From the NCBI GenBank assembly GCA_028335825.1, contig JAIOKI010000001.1, positions 1-64,000 on the forward strand: a stretch of DNA of 64,000 bases, in the 5' to 3' direction. Positions 36,171-46,735 of this stretch are shown piece after piece. Under the pieces are notes generated by a model. It did no database searches. It had not been told where the DNA came from and saw nothing but the letters and a program-made list of their open reading frames with translations. Source of the stretch: Nosema muscidifuracis (Eukaryota > Microsporidia > Nosematidae). A program made the position numbers and the translations under genes. How positions within the stretch are numbered: the first letter of the stretch is position 1; each line of letters opens with the position of its first letter.

Positions 36171-37802
36171 ATGAAATTGTTTTTACTTTTTACTTTAGTA
36201 TTTTCAGAATTACTTAAACTACATTATAATATTCAAAATCAGCTATTAGAGAAGATTCAGGATAAGTTGAATACTGGTGATTATGCATGTTTAGATTTAG
36301 ACGAAAATTATATAATTCATATAATTGAATTAAATCGTTTAAATGTAGTAATAAAAAGATTTGATAAGCTTCATGGAATAACTAACCCAATTATTATTAA
36401 GTTGGATGAACATGTAGATGAGGATCTAAATCTCAAAGAATCCTTAAAAGCTAAAATAATTCAACAGTTGTATTCTTTTGGAGATAGTGAAATAAAATAT
36501 ATTTTTTTAGCAGAAGGTGATGATTTATACAAGAATAGGATGTATCTTTATGAACTTTTGAAAAATCTATCATCTTATACTCACATGATCGAAAACTATG
36601 ATGAAAGTAAAAGAGACTATATAAAGTATAAATCTATTATTAGAAATGATTATTTATTAAGAAAATATACATTTGATAAAATATTACCTACCTCAGATTA
36701 TTTTTTTGAAGATTTTGATAAAGATTTATTTAGTCTTATTTTATTTGGTGAAAATAATCTGTTGTATTTTTTTACATTTAATATGAAATCTTTTGACTTA
36801 ACTGAATATTTTCGATATTATTATATCAAAAATAATATTATTTCAGAAAAAGATACAGATACATTTTTAAAATTTGTTAATAATTTTAAATTTACATTGT
36901 TCGAATTACAGGATTATCAAAATATAATTTATGTTTCTACTGAAAACTTCAATGATAAAAGAACAAATATGGAATCAGAAAATATTAGGTTAACAAAAAA
37001 AATCGATATAAAAATAAATGAAAAAAATATAATTTGGAATTCAATATGTTATTTATATGATGAAGAAATATCAGTTGATAAAAATCTTGAATGTCTAACT
37101 ATATCAAAAGATCAATTCGAAGGGATAAAAAATTATTACTTAATAGTTACTGGAATGGATAGGCCAATTTTATTATCTATAAATAGATTAATGAATGTAT
37201 TAAAAGGAAGTGAAATATATATAACAGTCTTAAAAAATATATTGAACAATAAAGATTCAAAAAGGGGAATAATTTTAATTAACATTCTATATAGTTTAGC
37301 TATAATTACCAAATCTCAGTTTAAGGATTATTTGTGTTATCAAAATAGTGATAATATTGATATTAAAAATATTACTAATCAAATCAATTCTCATTATTAT
37401 AGTATTAGATTCACTTTATATAATACTCTGCTATATTTTGAATTATGTGATATTGCAAATAATCCGAATGATGAATTAGATTTTTTCAAAGAGTTCAATC
37501 AGATTTTATCAATTGCTTCTGTGAAAGAAAAAATGAATTTATCAGATAACAAAGATTACTCAATAATGGCAAAGTTAAATATTTTTATAAAGAAAGTTTT
37601 TTATAACCCTATTTACAGACGTCAGAAATTTATTTTAGATCATCCTTCTAGAATGATTCTATTCATTTCTAGATTGATAAGTGATAAATCAATAGTTGAT
37701 GAAAATTTGATCTTTAAATACTCAGAGGGTGATTTTGAGAAAGATTATCTTTTAACACTTTACGAAGGAATTTTCTCAAATATCAACGATTTGATTTATT
37801 AA
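36171..37802 (+). CDS. Predicted secreted protein, family B, copy 2 (543 aa)
   Basis: ATG follows TTTTAATCCTT. Residues 1-14 (MKLFLLFTLVFSEL) form a signal peptide. The protein is collinear with the family B protein at 29.3-31.0 kb: it shares the IKRFDKLHGIT block, the acidic DEDLNLKE block, YSFGD, LLKNLSSYTHMI, the INRLMNVLKGSEIY helical part and YFELCDIANN near residue 425. Divergence is high, far greater than between the two family A proteins, so this split is old. No domain is recognised, there is no TM segment after the signal, and cysteines are few. Family role as host-interaction candidate is inference. Confidence 0.85.
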   Translation: MKLFLLFTLVFSELLKLHYNIQNQLLEKIQDKLNTGDYACLDLDENYIIHIIELNRLNVVIKRFDKLHGITNPIIIKLDEHVDEDLNLKESLKAKIIQQLYSFGDSEIKYIFLAEGDDLYKNRMYLYELLKNLSSYTHMIENYDESKRDYIKYKSIIRNDYLLRKYTFDKILPTSDYFFEDFDKDLFSLILFGENNLLYFFTFNMKSFDLTEYFRYYYIKNNIISEKDTDTFLKFVNNFKFTLFELQDYQNIIYVSTENFNDKRTNMESENIRLTKKIDIKINEKNIIWNSICYLYDEEISVDKNLECLTISKDQFEGIKNYYLIVTGMDRPILLSINRLMNVLKGSEIYITVLKNILNNKDSKRGIILINILYSLAIITKSQFKDYLCYQNSDNIDIKNITNQINSHYYSIRFTLYNTLLYFELCDIANNPNDELDFFKEFNQILSIASVKEKMNLSDNKDYSIMAKLNIFIKKVFYNPIYRRQKFILDHPSRMILFISRLISDKSIVDENLIFKYSEGDFEKDYLLTLYEGIFSNINDLIY

Positions 37803-38639
37803 AGCGTTAATTTTATATTTACTACTCTATATATATAACTTTTGATTTTATAGTAATTAATAGTCTTAAATTTTTTATCAATTAAATGCTCTTTAATTTC
37901 TCAAAAGTATATGATTAAATAATCTAAAATATTCTAAAGAGCAATATTTTCGGAACTTTGAGTTCTCTATTTCCCTTATACTAGAATTATCTTCTTTCAT
38001 TTTCGTGTTCAAATTATGTGTTATCATATTTGTAGATGGCATCAATATATTGAGTTTTTTACTTCTTATCTGGAGAGAAAATTTCAATACAATACTAGAA
38101 CATCTGTCTACCATTAAGCATGTAAAATAGCAATATATAAAGCCAATGAGTGTGATGAATACATATGAATTCATCCCTGTACATAATTAAAAACTTTTTA
38201 CGGCATGCTTATTTGTGTTGAAAGATTAACCAATAGAATGCAACTTAAATGATAGTCATTTCTGCACACAAATACATTTGAAGCTTGTTTTAAAAAAAAA
38301 TATATCAAAATTATTTCTTACACATTTTTTATGTAACCTAGTTTTTTTATGTGATATTAAAGCATTTACACGTATTTTATAAATTTTTTATCAGCACAAG
38401 CCACCTATCCTTCATATTTTCTGATAGGCTTTATTCAATAGGATGAACATTCTATTTTGATATTTCATCAAATAATTATCTAAATATTTGTTATAAAAAT
38501 TTAACTTTATATTTATTTATATTTTCAATCTACTAATTTTAAACTGTCTTCTATAATCTTTTATAAATTAAAAATTGTCTTTAATTTAGAATATAAAAAA
38601 ATCTATTTTTTGATAACTTCAGAAAACTAAAAACATTTA
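37803..38639. other. Intergenic stretch between convergent family B and family A genes
   Basis: About 840 bp. It contains a doubtful small open frame on the minus strand (37893-38174). No terminator or repeat is evident. Confidence 0.5.
37893..38174 (-). CDS. Doubtful small protein with a hydrophobic start (93 aa)
   Basis: A 93-codon frame from ATG with an N-terminal hydrophobic segment (MNSYVFITLIGFIYCYFT), like a signal peptide or anchor, then a polar Lys/Ser/Asn-rich tail. No C-rich start motif precedes it; the sequence upstream has GGG instead. It may be a remnant of another secreted-protein gene. Family unknown. Confidence 0.3.
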   Translation of the reverse strand: MNSYVFITLIGFIYCYFTCLMVDRCSSIVLKFSLQIRSKKLNILMPSTNMITHNLNTKMKEDNSSIREIENSKFRKYCSLEYFRLFNHILLRN

Positions 38640-39980
38640 TTAAAGTAATTTGTTATCCTCCAATATCTTAATTACACCTTGCATCGTCATGTTTGACATA
38701 AATATCAATGCTTTATTAATGTTGTAAAATTCAATATATGTATCTTCAAATACTTTGCTACTTGTATATGTTTTATTTTCAATAATCAAATTTAAGAATA
38801 TTCCATAAATTTCGATAATATCTCTAAAGAAATCCTTTGATTTTGTTAGATAATAATCTAAAAATAGTTTTGATATATTTAAGTAACGATATTTACATAA
38901 GATTTTTTTTATATCTATATCTAATTGAGGGTTGCAACTTGTAAGTAAATATGATAGCCTATCTATTAAAAATTGATCATGATTATCAATTAAATAAGCA
39001 TTTCCTTTTCTATAATATATTATTATATGAAGTAAAAGTCTAATTAAATAATAAATATTTTTTCTTCTTGTAAGAATATCGAAAAAACATTTGTAAAGTA
39101 TAATTTTGTCTAAAGAGTCTTGTATATTATTTATACTTTCTATTATACATGAAATTAATGTCTCTTCAGATATTTTCTTGGCATTCATATCTAGATAAAA
39201 ATCTTCTGTCATTTTATTTAAGACTTCGATGTTTGATTTAGTAAAATAATATATACTAGATGTTATTTTGCTTCTGTACTTAGAAATAATTTGAAATATT
39301 TCTTTTTTATTATCATAGTTTGAGAATTTTCTTAAATTTAATTTACTAAAATCAAATTCTTTTATAAAATTCATATATTGAAATATTTGATCAATATCAT
39401 CATTAAAATAATTAGAATTATAAAATATATCAATTTGAAAAAATCTTGGAAGAAACACTAGATTATTCATTATATTTAGTAATGTGTTTTTATGAATTTT
39501 GTAATGTTCTTCTCTACTTTCTATTAAATCCAATAGATATTTTAATTGCGATTCGACAAGTTTAGTATTATAATTAAACATACAAATAGTCTTATTTAAC
39601 AAGAAAAAATCGTCAAGTGAAAGAATATCTGTGTTACTATGATTTATTGAATTAATTATTTTTTCATTATGTGATTTATTAAAGTTAACTGAATTTTGAT
39701 TTTCATTATTTTTATCTAATATTGGATCTAGAATATCAATGTAAGTGTTTAAAGATAAATAATCATCTTTAACTTTGTAACTGTCTAATATTCCATACCG
39801 TGTAACTGAACTCTTTTCATGATTATCTAATGTATCAGTCATAAAATCAGATTCATCTAAATATCCTAAATCATTAAGTATGTAATCTTTATTTGGAAGT
39901 ATTTCTTTAGTTAAACAAAAATCTCCTGATAAATTTTCAGTACAAAAAATAAAAATAAAGTAAAAAGATATTAAATGCAT
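38640..39980 (-). CDS. Predicted secreted protein, family A, copy 2 (446 aa)
   Basis: ATG follows TTTAAACCCATA. The signal peptide is MHLISFYFIFIFCT. The protein is collinear with the family A protein at 20.3-21.6 kb over its whole length: TKEILPNKDYI and DLGYLDESDF near the N-terminus, DDYLSLNTYIDILD, the variable Asn/Ser-rich linker, LISCIIESINNI, LDKIILYKCFFDIL, LIRLLLHIIIYYRKG and the C-terminus MQGVIKILEDNKLL. The C-terminal third is nearly the same in both, while the linker and central part vary. That pattern, a conserved C-terminus with a variable middle, fits a family under changing selection outside the cell. No known domain. Confidence 0.85.
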   Translation of the reverse strand: MHLISFYFIFIFCTENLSGDFCLTKEILPNKDYILNDLGYLDESDFMTDTLDNHEKSSVTRYGILDSYKVKDDYLSLNTYIDILDPILDKNNENQNSVNFNKSHNEKIINSINHSNTDILSLDDFFLLNKTICMFNYNTKLVESQLKYLLDLIESREEHYKIHKNTLLNIMNNLVFLPRFFQIDIFYNSNYFNDDIDQIFQYMNFIKEFDFSKLNLRKFSNYDNKKEIFQIISKYRSKITSSIYYFTKSNIEVLNKMTEDFYLDMNAKKISEETLISCIIESINNIQDSLDKIILYKCFFDILTRRKNIYYLIRLLLHIIIYYRKGNAYLIDNHDQFLIDRLSYLLTSCNPQLDIDIKKILCKYRYLNISKLFLDYYLTKSKDFFRDIIEIYGIFLNLIIENKTYTSSKVFEDTYIEFYNINKALIFMSNMTMQGVIKILEDNKLL

Positions 39981-39983
39981 TAT

Positions 39984-39986
39984 GGG
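39984..39986 (-). promoter_or_regulatory. C-rich start motif of family A copy 2
   Basis: CCC in the context TTTAAACCCATAATG on the minus strand, three bases before the ATG. Confidence 0.6.
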
Positions 39987-41577
39987 TTTAAAGTTAATTG
40001 ATTTATTTCTGAAAATATATTAAAATATAATAGATTGGATTTTTTGTAAATACCAAATTCTGTAAATAATCATTATTTTAGTAATATAAGCAACTTAAAA
40101 TTTTATCAAATTCAGATATATTAAGTTTGATTTTGAAAAGTGTTTTAATAGATATTAATAATTTCCTACAATAAGAAAAAATAAAAATTAAAATATATTT
40201 TTTAAATTAAATAAAACAGTGAATTTTTGTCAATTAAATGTATTTTGTTGGCAACAAATCTTGTTGAATTAACACTATAAATATACAAAATAATATTCCT
40301 TACGATAAATTAGGATCATTTAATAACAAATAATAATTTTCACTATAAATATAGTCATCAAAATACAAAAGTTGACATTAAAAAGTAGAAAATAGCTTTT
40401 TAGAAAGAAAATAAAATCTTTATAGACTTTAATCTTTTTTATGCCCTAGAATAACTGTAAAATTAATAAATTGAAAAAATCATAATTATGCTACATTATT
40501 AAAATGTTATTTGTATAAATGAAAATTTTTTTATTAAATTTATCAGTAAAAGTTATAAAAATGTTTTTATAAATAAAGAATATTTATTTTAATAAATTTA
40601 TTTATATTTATTTTTATTCATATTTAATATGACATAATTTAAATTTATATCATTCATATTTATTATGACTTAATTTTTATTTATTTTTATTCAAATTTTT
40701 GATGCATTAAATATACAAAAAATTGCAGAAATTTGTAACATAAATGTTTCAGCTTTATACTACAGTATTACTCTTTCACATAAGAAGTTTCTGAAGGAAT
40801 AATAAAAAATAAAAACTTAATTTAAAGACGTCATCGTTTGATATAATGAGATATGTTATGAACATGAAGAGGATTGAAGTTAACACTAGTTAAAGCAATA
40901 ATTACGAAATTTTAAATTTAAGAATATCACTTTTTAGAATATTTTAATAATTCTTATTTATTATTAATTTTAATTAAATGGTAATTTTGGTGAAAATAAA
41001 AAATTAATCCCATCCATTAAACACTGAATTTAAAAAAACATCCATAGGCCTATTTAAACTTACATTAAGAGAATATAATTTAAATATAGTTAATTACATT
41101 AGTTTTTTGAATTTTTATTTAACATATATTATCTTCTATAAATATAAAATAAATAATGCAATTTTTAAACGTATAAAAAATTGAATTTATAGCTATTTTT
41201 GTTAATATTTTAATAGATGTTTGTTACATAAAGATTTGTTTGGTAGAGTTTTATATATTTTAAAAAAAATAATTATATCATTATATTTATTATTCAATAA
41301 TTCTTTTTTATGAACTTATGTTGGATAAATATTCGTGACATATGAGATAACGTATATACTTAGACTTAGATCTCAAAATTGTAATATATTCAATAATTAT
41401 TCGATTTTATTAGTAAATGAATGCTTTACACTTGAATATCATCCAACTAAATTTTGAATGAAACGTTAAAAATTATTAACTTTAATTTAAATACAAAAAC
41501 ATACAAATATTCATTTTAAATAAACTTGTATTTAATTATGCATATTAATTATTTATAAAGATGGTTTTAAATTGATA

Positions 41578-41760
41578 TCAAAAACTTAAAATTTCAACCC
41601 TCTTCTTACTCATCTTTCTCGGACTATCAGTTCTCTTTTGCGTCTGATTTTTTCGAATACCTTCAAGGGTCTTTTTTAAGTTATTAATTAAATAAGTTTG
41701 TATACGTGGAATTATACCTAGCGCCGTTGCATAATTAGCATTGTATTTTGTTGCTAAAAC
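41578..41760 (-). pseudogene. Coding scrap with unusually balanced codon use, 60 codons
   Basis: Between two stops on the minus strand lies a 60-codon frame whose base composition is clearly richer in G and C than its surroundings (codons such as GCG, ACG, CCG, CGT). The product would include NYATALGIIPRIQTYL and a basic Ser/Lys-rich end (QKRTDSPRKMSKKRVEIL). There is no in-frame ATG near its 5' side, so it is a fragment. It may be the 3' end of a former conserved gene or a captured piece of foreign DNA. Confidence 0.35.
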
Positions 41761-42633
41761 GTTTTAGTTTATAACAAATAAGATCATTCGACTTTAAACT
41801 TATGTTTTAAAAAGCTAATTGTCTAATAAGTCGTTTTTTCTTATTTTTTAATTAATTAAAACTGTTTGTTAAATTTTTTAATTTAAAATGTTAATCTCTA
41901 ATTCAATCAACTATCATTAATAATCATTAAAAAGGGGTTTTTAAAATATCCTGATGGTATCAAATAATTCTGAAATATAAATGTAATAAAATCCTATATG
42001 TAATACTTCAAAGCAAAAAAAATAAATCTAAATACAAACAAAAGTACTTAATATTATCTATAGAGCTTAATATTTAAAATACTGATAAGGAAAAGACTAA
42101 GATAAGGGTTTAAAAAATTTAAACTACTTATATTTGATTATTATTTAGTATCAAGTAATTTTAAAAATATATGTCTCTATGAATTATAAGTATTAAATCT
42201 TTATAAATTTTTTTAATCATATTAAAAGCACATATATATTTGATAAAATCTTATACTAATCTAAATAATCTGCAAATTTTAAAAATATATCTTTGATATG
42301 GTTTTACTTTTAATAATTTACAAAACAACATATATCATACAAAAATATTAGTATATCTTTATTATTAACTAATCTGAAATTATTATTTTAAGAAATATTT
42401 CTTAAGGAGTTTTAAATTTAAATGAATGATTTATAATGTAGAGATAAGTTATAGAAAATTAAAAATTTCATATCATAAACAAATTAATAGAAAGATGTAA
42501 TATTCATATTAAAAAGAGATAGTTTATTAATATAAAATTTGAGATAATCAATGGATATTAATATAAAATAATATCTTTGGTAAATATCATAAAAAGAATT
42601 TTTAATATTTCATTTACCAATGTAGAATATCAA

Positions 42634-43089
42634 ATGGTTAAAAATCTATCCCTTATTTTGAGACTAAATTATTCAATTTTAGATCCATTTGGAAAACATG
42701 AAATAACAAAAGAACTTTTATTTAGCAAATTAGATATTGATTTTATATATGAAGCCCAAGAACGTTTAGATTATTTAAGTAAGATTCGAAAAAAAGAAAA
42801 TATTAAATATATAAATTATGAATACTTGTTTATGTCTGATGAATGTATAAGAGATTATGTAAATGATATATCTTTGGTATCAGATAAATTTTTTACTAAT
42901 ATTAGATTTTTGTTGTATAAATTTTTAATAGAGAATTTTAAAAGAAGAATTTCGAAATATTATTCTAAATTAATGAAAAAATCAAAAAGTAATAAAGAGA
43001 AATCTACTAGAAGAATTAAGAAAAATAAAAGAAAAGAACCAAGAAAAAATAAAAGAAAAATAAAAAATAATAAACGAACTCGCAAATAA
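42634..43089 (+). CDS. Unknown protein with a Lys/Arg-rich C-terminal tail (151 aa)
   Basis: The longest frame starts at a TTG; the first in-frame ATG is at 42634, and TTTACC stands 15 bases before it, the same spacing as at the next gene, so I start there. The first 105 residues are helical without a known domain. The last 45 are very basic (SKSNKEKSTRRIKKNKRKE and similar), as in nucleolar or RNA-binding proteins. The final codons, NNKRTRK and the stop, lie inside the first unit of a 76-bp tandem repeat that runs on beyond the gene. It is convergent with the gene at 43.3-43.7 kb. Function unknown. Confidence 0.65.
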   Translation: MVKNLSLILRLNYSILDPFGKHEITKELLFSKLDIDFIYEAQERLDYLSKIRKKENIKYINYEYLFMSDECIRDYVNDISLVSDKFFTNIRFLLYKFLIENFKRRISKYYSKLMKKSKSNKEKSTRRIKKNKRKEPRKNKRKIKNNKRTRK

Positions 43090-43280
43090 TATCTTAAATA
43101 AATAATTATTAATTATCAAAGAGAATATTAAAAAAATAAAAAGTAATAAACGAACTCGCAAATAATATCTTAAATAAATAATTATTAATTATCAAAGAGA
43201 ATATTAAAAAATAAAAAATAATACACAAACTCGCAAATAATATCTTAAATAAATAATTATTAATTATCAAAGAGAATATC
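43072..43280. repeat. Tandem repeat, about 76-bp unit, three copies
   Basis: Units beginning AAACGAACTCGCAAATAATA start at 43072, 43148 and about 43222. The first unit begins inside the last codons of the upstream gene, so its stop codon and basic tail end are part of the repeat, and the copies duplicate the gene's 3' end. The repeat fills the space between two convergent genes. Confidence 0.85.
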
Positions 43281-43288
43281 TTAACAAC

Positions 43289-43720
43289 TTACATTTTATT
43301 CTTCTTACTAGATATCTGATCAAGATAAATCTCATTTTCAGACTTTTTTATAGATCGTAAATCTAATGCATATCCATCAAAATAATCAAAAATTTTAAGA
43401 TCATCATGTTTGTATGTTTTATCAATATCATAAGCCATCTTCCCAAAATTTGTATTAAAATATCCTGGTATCAGATTATCAAACCCAGTACTACATCTTG
43501 GTATCCTCGAAGATTGTGAATTATCTTTATATAAATTGTATACAGAACTTATTCTTTCAAGTTTATATTTAGAAATATTATCATCTTTAAAAATATTCAT
43601 ATTTTCGTAGTTAGGTATTGAACTCCTTTTTAATCTTTTCTTATTAACAGATTTAGATTTAGGTATGTTATCATAGCTTTTTAAATCAGTTATTTTCTTT
43701 TTTTGTTTACCTGTTCTCAT
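43289..43720 (-). CDS. Unknown basic protein (143 aa)
   Basis: The open frame extends further upstream, but a CCCC motif stands 16 bases before the internal ATG at 43720 and inside the longer frame, so I take 43720 as the start (product begins MRTGKQKKKITDL). The N-terminal third is basic (KSKSVNKKRLKRSS), the middle is Ser/Asn/Tyr-rich and the C-terminal part has DLKIFDYFDGYALDL. There is no signal peptide or TM segment. No family is recognised; the composition suggests a nuclear or nucleic-acid-associated protein. Confidence 0.65.
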   Translation of the reverse strand: MRTGKQKKKITDLKSYDNIPKSKSVNKKRLKRSSIPNYENMNIFKDDNISKYKLERISSVYNLYKDNSQSSRIPRCSTGFDNLIPGYFNTNFGKMAYDIDKTYKHDDLKIFDYFDGYALDLRSIKKSENEIYLDQISSKKNKM

Positions 43721-43736
43721 CAATAAATTAATTTTT

Positions 43737-43740
43737 GGGG
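43737..43740 (-). promoter_or_regulatory. C-rich motif that decides the start of the 143-aa protein
   Basis: CCCC in the context GCTCTCCCCAAAAATT on the minus strand, 16 bases before the ATG. It lies inside the longer open frame and argues against the upstream start. Confidence 0.55.
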
Positions 43741-46027
43741 AGAGCATAATTAATTTTATATTAACATTATGTAAATGAAACTCTTTAAAAATGAAAATCA
43801 TAACCTAAGAAACATACTTGTATAATCAAATATCCAAAGGTTTATTCTAATTTATCAAAACTTCAAAATAATTACATAACATCATTTAAAAATTAAATAT
43901 GTAAGTTACAAAAAGAAAATTAATTTTATTATGAGTTATAGTTTAAAATAATAAATGAAATTAAATTTAATAAAAAATTTAAAATTAATTATAAATTTTT
44001 AAGAAAAAATAAACAAAATTTTAAGTTTGTTTATTTTACTAATTTAATTATTAATTTTAAATTTTTTCTCATATTTATCACAATTTTATATTTTTAAGCT
44101 TGTCTATAATAAAATTTTATTTAATTAAGTCATTGAATTTTAAAAAAATTTATTATGAGCTTATTTAAGTTTTTAATACATCTAATGAAAATTCTTCTTC
44201 TTATTATTTTCTCAGTGATATTAAGTTCTTTATATTTGCTATAATCCAGCAAAATACTTTCTAAGGATTTTTTTAGGTAATTAAATATCAAACTTATTTT
44301 TAAATATTAAATATATTTTTAAGCTTAACAAAAAGTGAGAAAGAACTTTCCAGTTAAGCTTAATTTTAAAAAAAAATTATGAAATTATAGCTTTATTTAC
44401 AAATAACTTAAATTATGTCTTCCTCTGAAATATCAATTCTTCTTTTTACAATTAAACACGGATAAAATAAGAATAATCAGATTGATATGCACATAATAAA
44501 AATAAAATTGATTTCTTTTATTCTCACTTAACCTAGATATGATTATTTTTTTCTCATATAGTCAGTTATTATAAAATATAATTGTTAAGATTTTAGTATC
44601 ATATAATTATTCTTCTAAATCTCAATATTTATTTTAGATATTTATTTTTACTTATAAATGTTAATATAATACAAGTTAAAGGCTTTTTAATTTTTATCTA
44701 AAGAAGAATTCATTTTACAATAATTATTAAAAAATATTAATATTCTTTCCTTTTTTTTTACGAAATGCTAAATATATAAGTTCATTTTAATTAATTAAAG
44801 AATTCTTAATAGATTGATAAGTTATATAAGTTAATTAATATTTTTATTCTAAAGATATTTATTTTGTCTTATAAGTTTACATAAATGGCTATTATATTCT
44901 TAATTACATTATTTTAAATTATTTAAAGATAGTTATTAACTATACTAGACTATTTATTTATAAATTAAATTAAATCAGTCTTTCAATATTTGACATGAAA
45001 AATATTATATCTTAATTATTAAGTTATATTTACAAATATTATATCTTGAGTACCATTTATATTTACAAATATTCTATCTTAAATAAATTCAATTACATAA
45101 AATTATATTAAATTTTGTTTTTTAATTTATATATGTCCTATTTAGAATAAACTGGAGGTTATCTAAAGATATTTTTAATGCATTTCTCTCCTTTTTTATC
45201 TTTATTTTAAATTCTTTTTAATTAAAAAGACTGGGAAAATAAAAATATAAATTATTTTTAATGTCAAATTAGCTAACGATGTAAATAAAAAATAAATAAT
45301 TATTAAATATAAGTCACTAATTAAAACTTATCATATAAATATTAAAAAAGTTATAAAATATTAATTCATGTAGTAATTTAGTTGAGTCATTCATCAATTG
45401 ACTTTTTTAAGTAGTCTCTGACTATTTAATTAAAAAATAAAGAAAATCTTATACTCTATTATTTAAACAAATAGTTCTTAATTATTCACTTTAAAAGTTT
45501 AGAATTGTTCATTTTAATAATAGACACTAATTATTCAATCAAATAGTTCTTAATTATTCACTTTAAAAATTAATATAAAAAATCAAGATCAAATAAGCAT
45601 TAATATTTTCATTAAATAAATTAGTGAATTAATTTATAGTAGATTCCGTTTAAAATATATTTAATTTTTTTTATTTATCTTTATTTTCTTTTAATTTTTA
45701 AGAAAATATATCATACTTTAAAAATAAATAAAATTCTATATCACACTTCAAAAATAAATAAAAAACTAAATCACACTTCAAAAACATCAAATAAATCATA
45801 CATCAAAAATATCAAAAAATAATCAGTTATTCAATATTTTCTAAAAATTAAATTAAATTTTTAGATAATTAGATTAAATTCCTGATTAAGCTTATAGTAA
45901 TAATCTAAATAATATAGTAGAATATTATATTTGTTAATTTATTTCAAATCTCAATATACATTTATAAAATCAAAATTGATTTAATCTTTTTTTTAATTCT
46001 ATACAATTTTGATGAGTAAAAATCACA

Positions 46028-46285
46028 CAAATATTTATTAAAATATTATCAAATTATAAACTTCAATTTTTAAAAAGATAATTCCAAATATGGAAATATT
46101 TATTTAAAATATTATCAAATTATAAACTTCAATTTTTAACAAGATAATTCCAAATATGGAAATATTTATTAAAAATATTATAAAATTATAAACTTCAATT
46201 TTTAAAAAGATAATTCCAAATATGGAAATATTTATTTAAAATATTATCAAATTATAAACTTCAATTTTTAACAAGATAATTGAAA
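46028..46285. repeat. Tandem repeat, 66-bp unit, four copies
   Basis: Units containing AAATTATAAACTTCAATTTT recur with exact 66-bp spacing (the CTTC positions are 46061, 46127, 46193 and 46259). The copies differ at a few bases only, so the array is fairly young. No coding frame runs through it. Confidence 0.9.
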
Positions 46286-46544
46286 AAATTAATTTCTTAA
46301 TAATTTCAAAATTAAACAATAAGAACATTTAAAATCTTTAATTATAAATAAATATTTCCATATTTTCAATTTTATTATTCAAATAAAGGTTTTGAATATT
46401 TGGAATTTAAATTTATAATTTGTTTGTATAAAAGTGTTAAATAATTACTTAAAACATTAATAACTAGTTATAAATTTTAATTTATTAAATCATTTGGGAA
46501 TTATTTCTAAATTTTAATATATTTTTTTAGAATATATAACCCAT

Positions 46545-46735
46545 CTTTTTTGGGAAGGGTTGCAGCATGAAGAGGATGTCGACATGTAAAAAATGTTATG
46601 AGTAATAAAACTGATTGGAGAAGATTATGATGGTGTTGAATGATTGATGGAAGAGGTAGCTAAGAAGAAGCTATAATATCTGATGAAGAGCAATGAGGAA
46701 GACAATGATGCTAAAAGCTTTTAATGTGTTATTAT
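46545..46735 (+). pseudogene. Possible relic of an acidic coding sequence
   Basis: A stretch clearly richer in G than its surroundings, with purine-rich, codon-like composition on the plus strand and acidic segments such as LIGEDYDGVE, LMEEVAKKKL and MKSNEEDNDAKSF separated by stops. It may be the remains of a gene for an acidic protein. Nothing identifies the family. Confidence 0.25.

Larger units (their letters stand above)
39981..42633. other. AT-rich stretch at the subtelomere/core boundary
   Basis: About 2.65 kb without an intact gene. It contains short imperfect repeats of a TTTATTTTTATTCATATTTA type near 40,610-40,700 and the unusual coding scrap at 41,578-41,760. Otherwise I see nothing supportable. 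Confidence 0.55.

Noticed and set aside
42571-42634. Possible intron near the start of the basic-tailed protein gene (GGTAAAT ... ATGTAG)
   Set aside because: The candidate upstream exon hits a stop in frame, and the ATG at 42634 with a TTTACC motif explains the gene without splicing.
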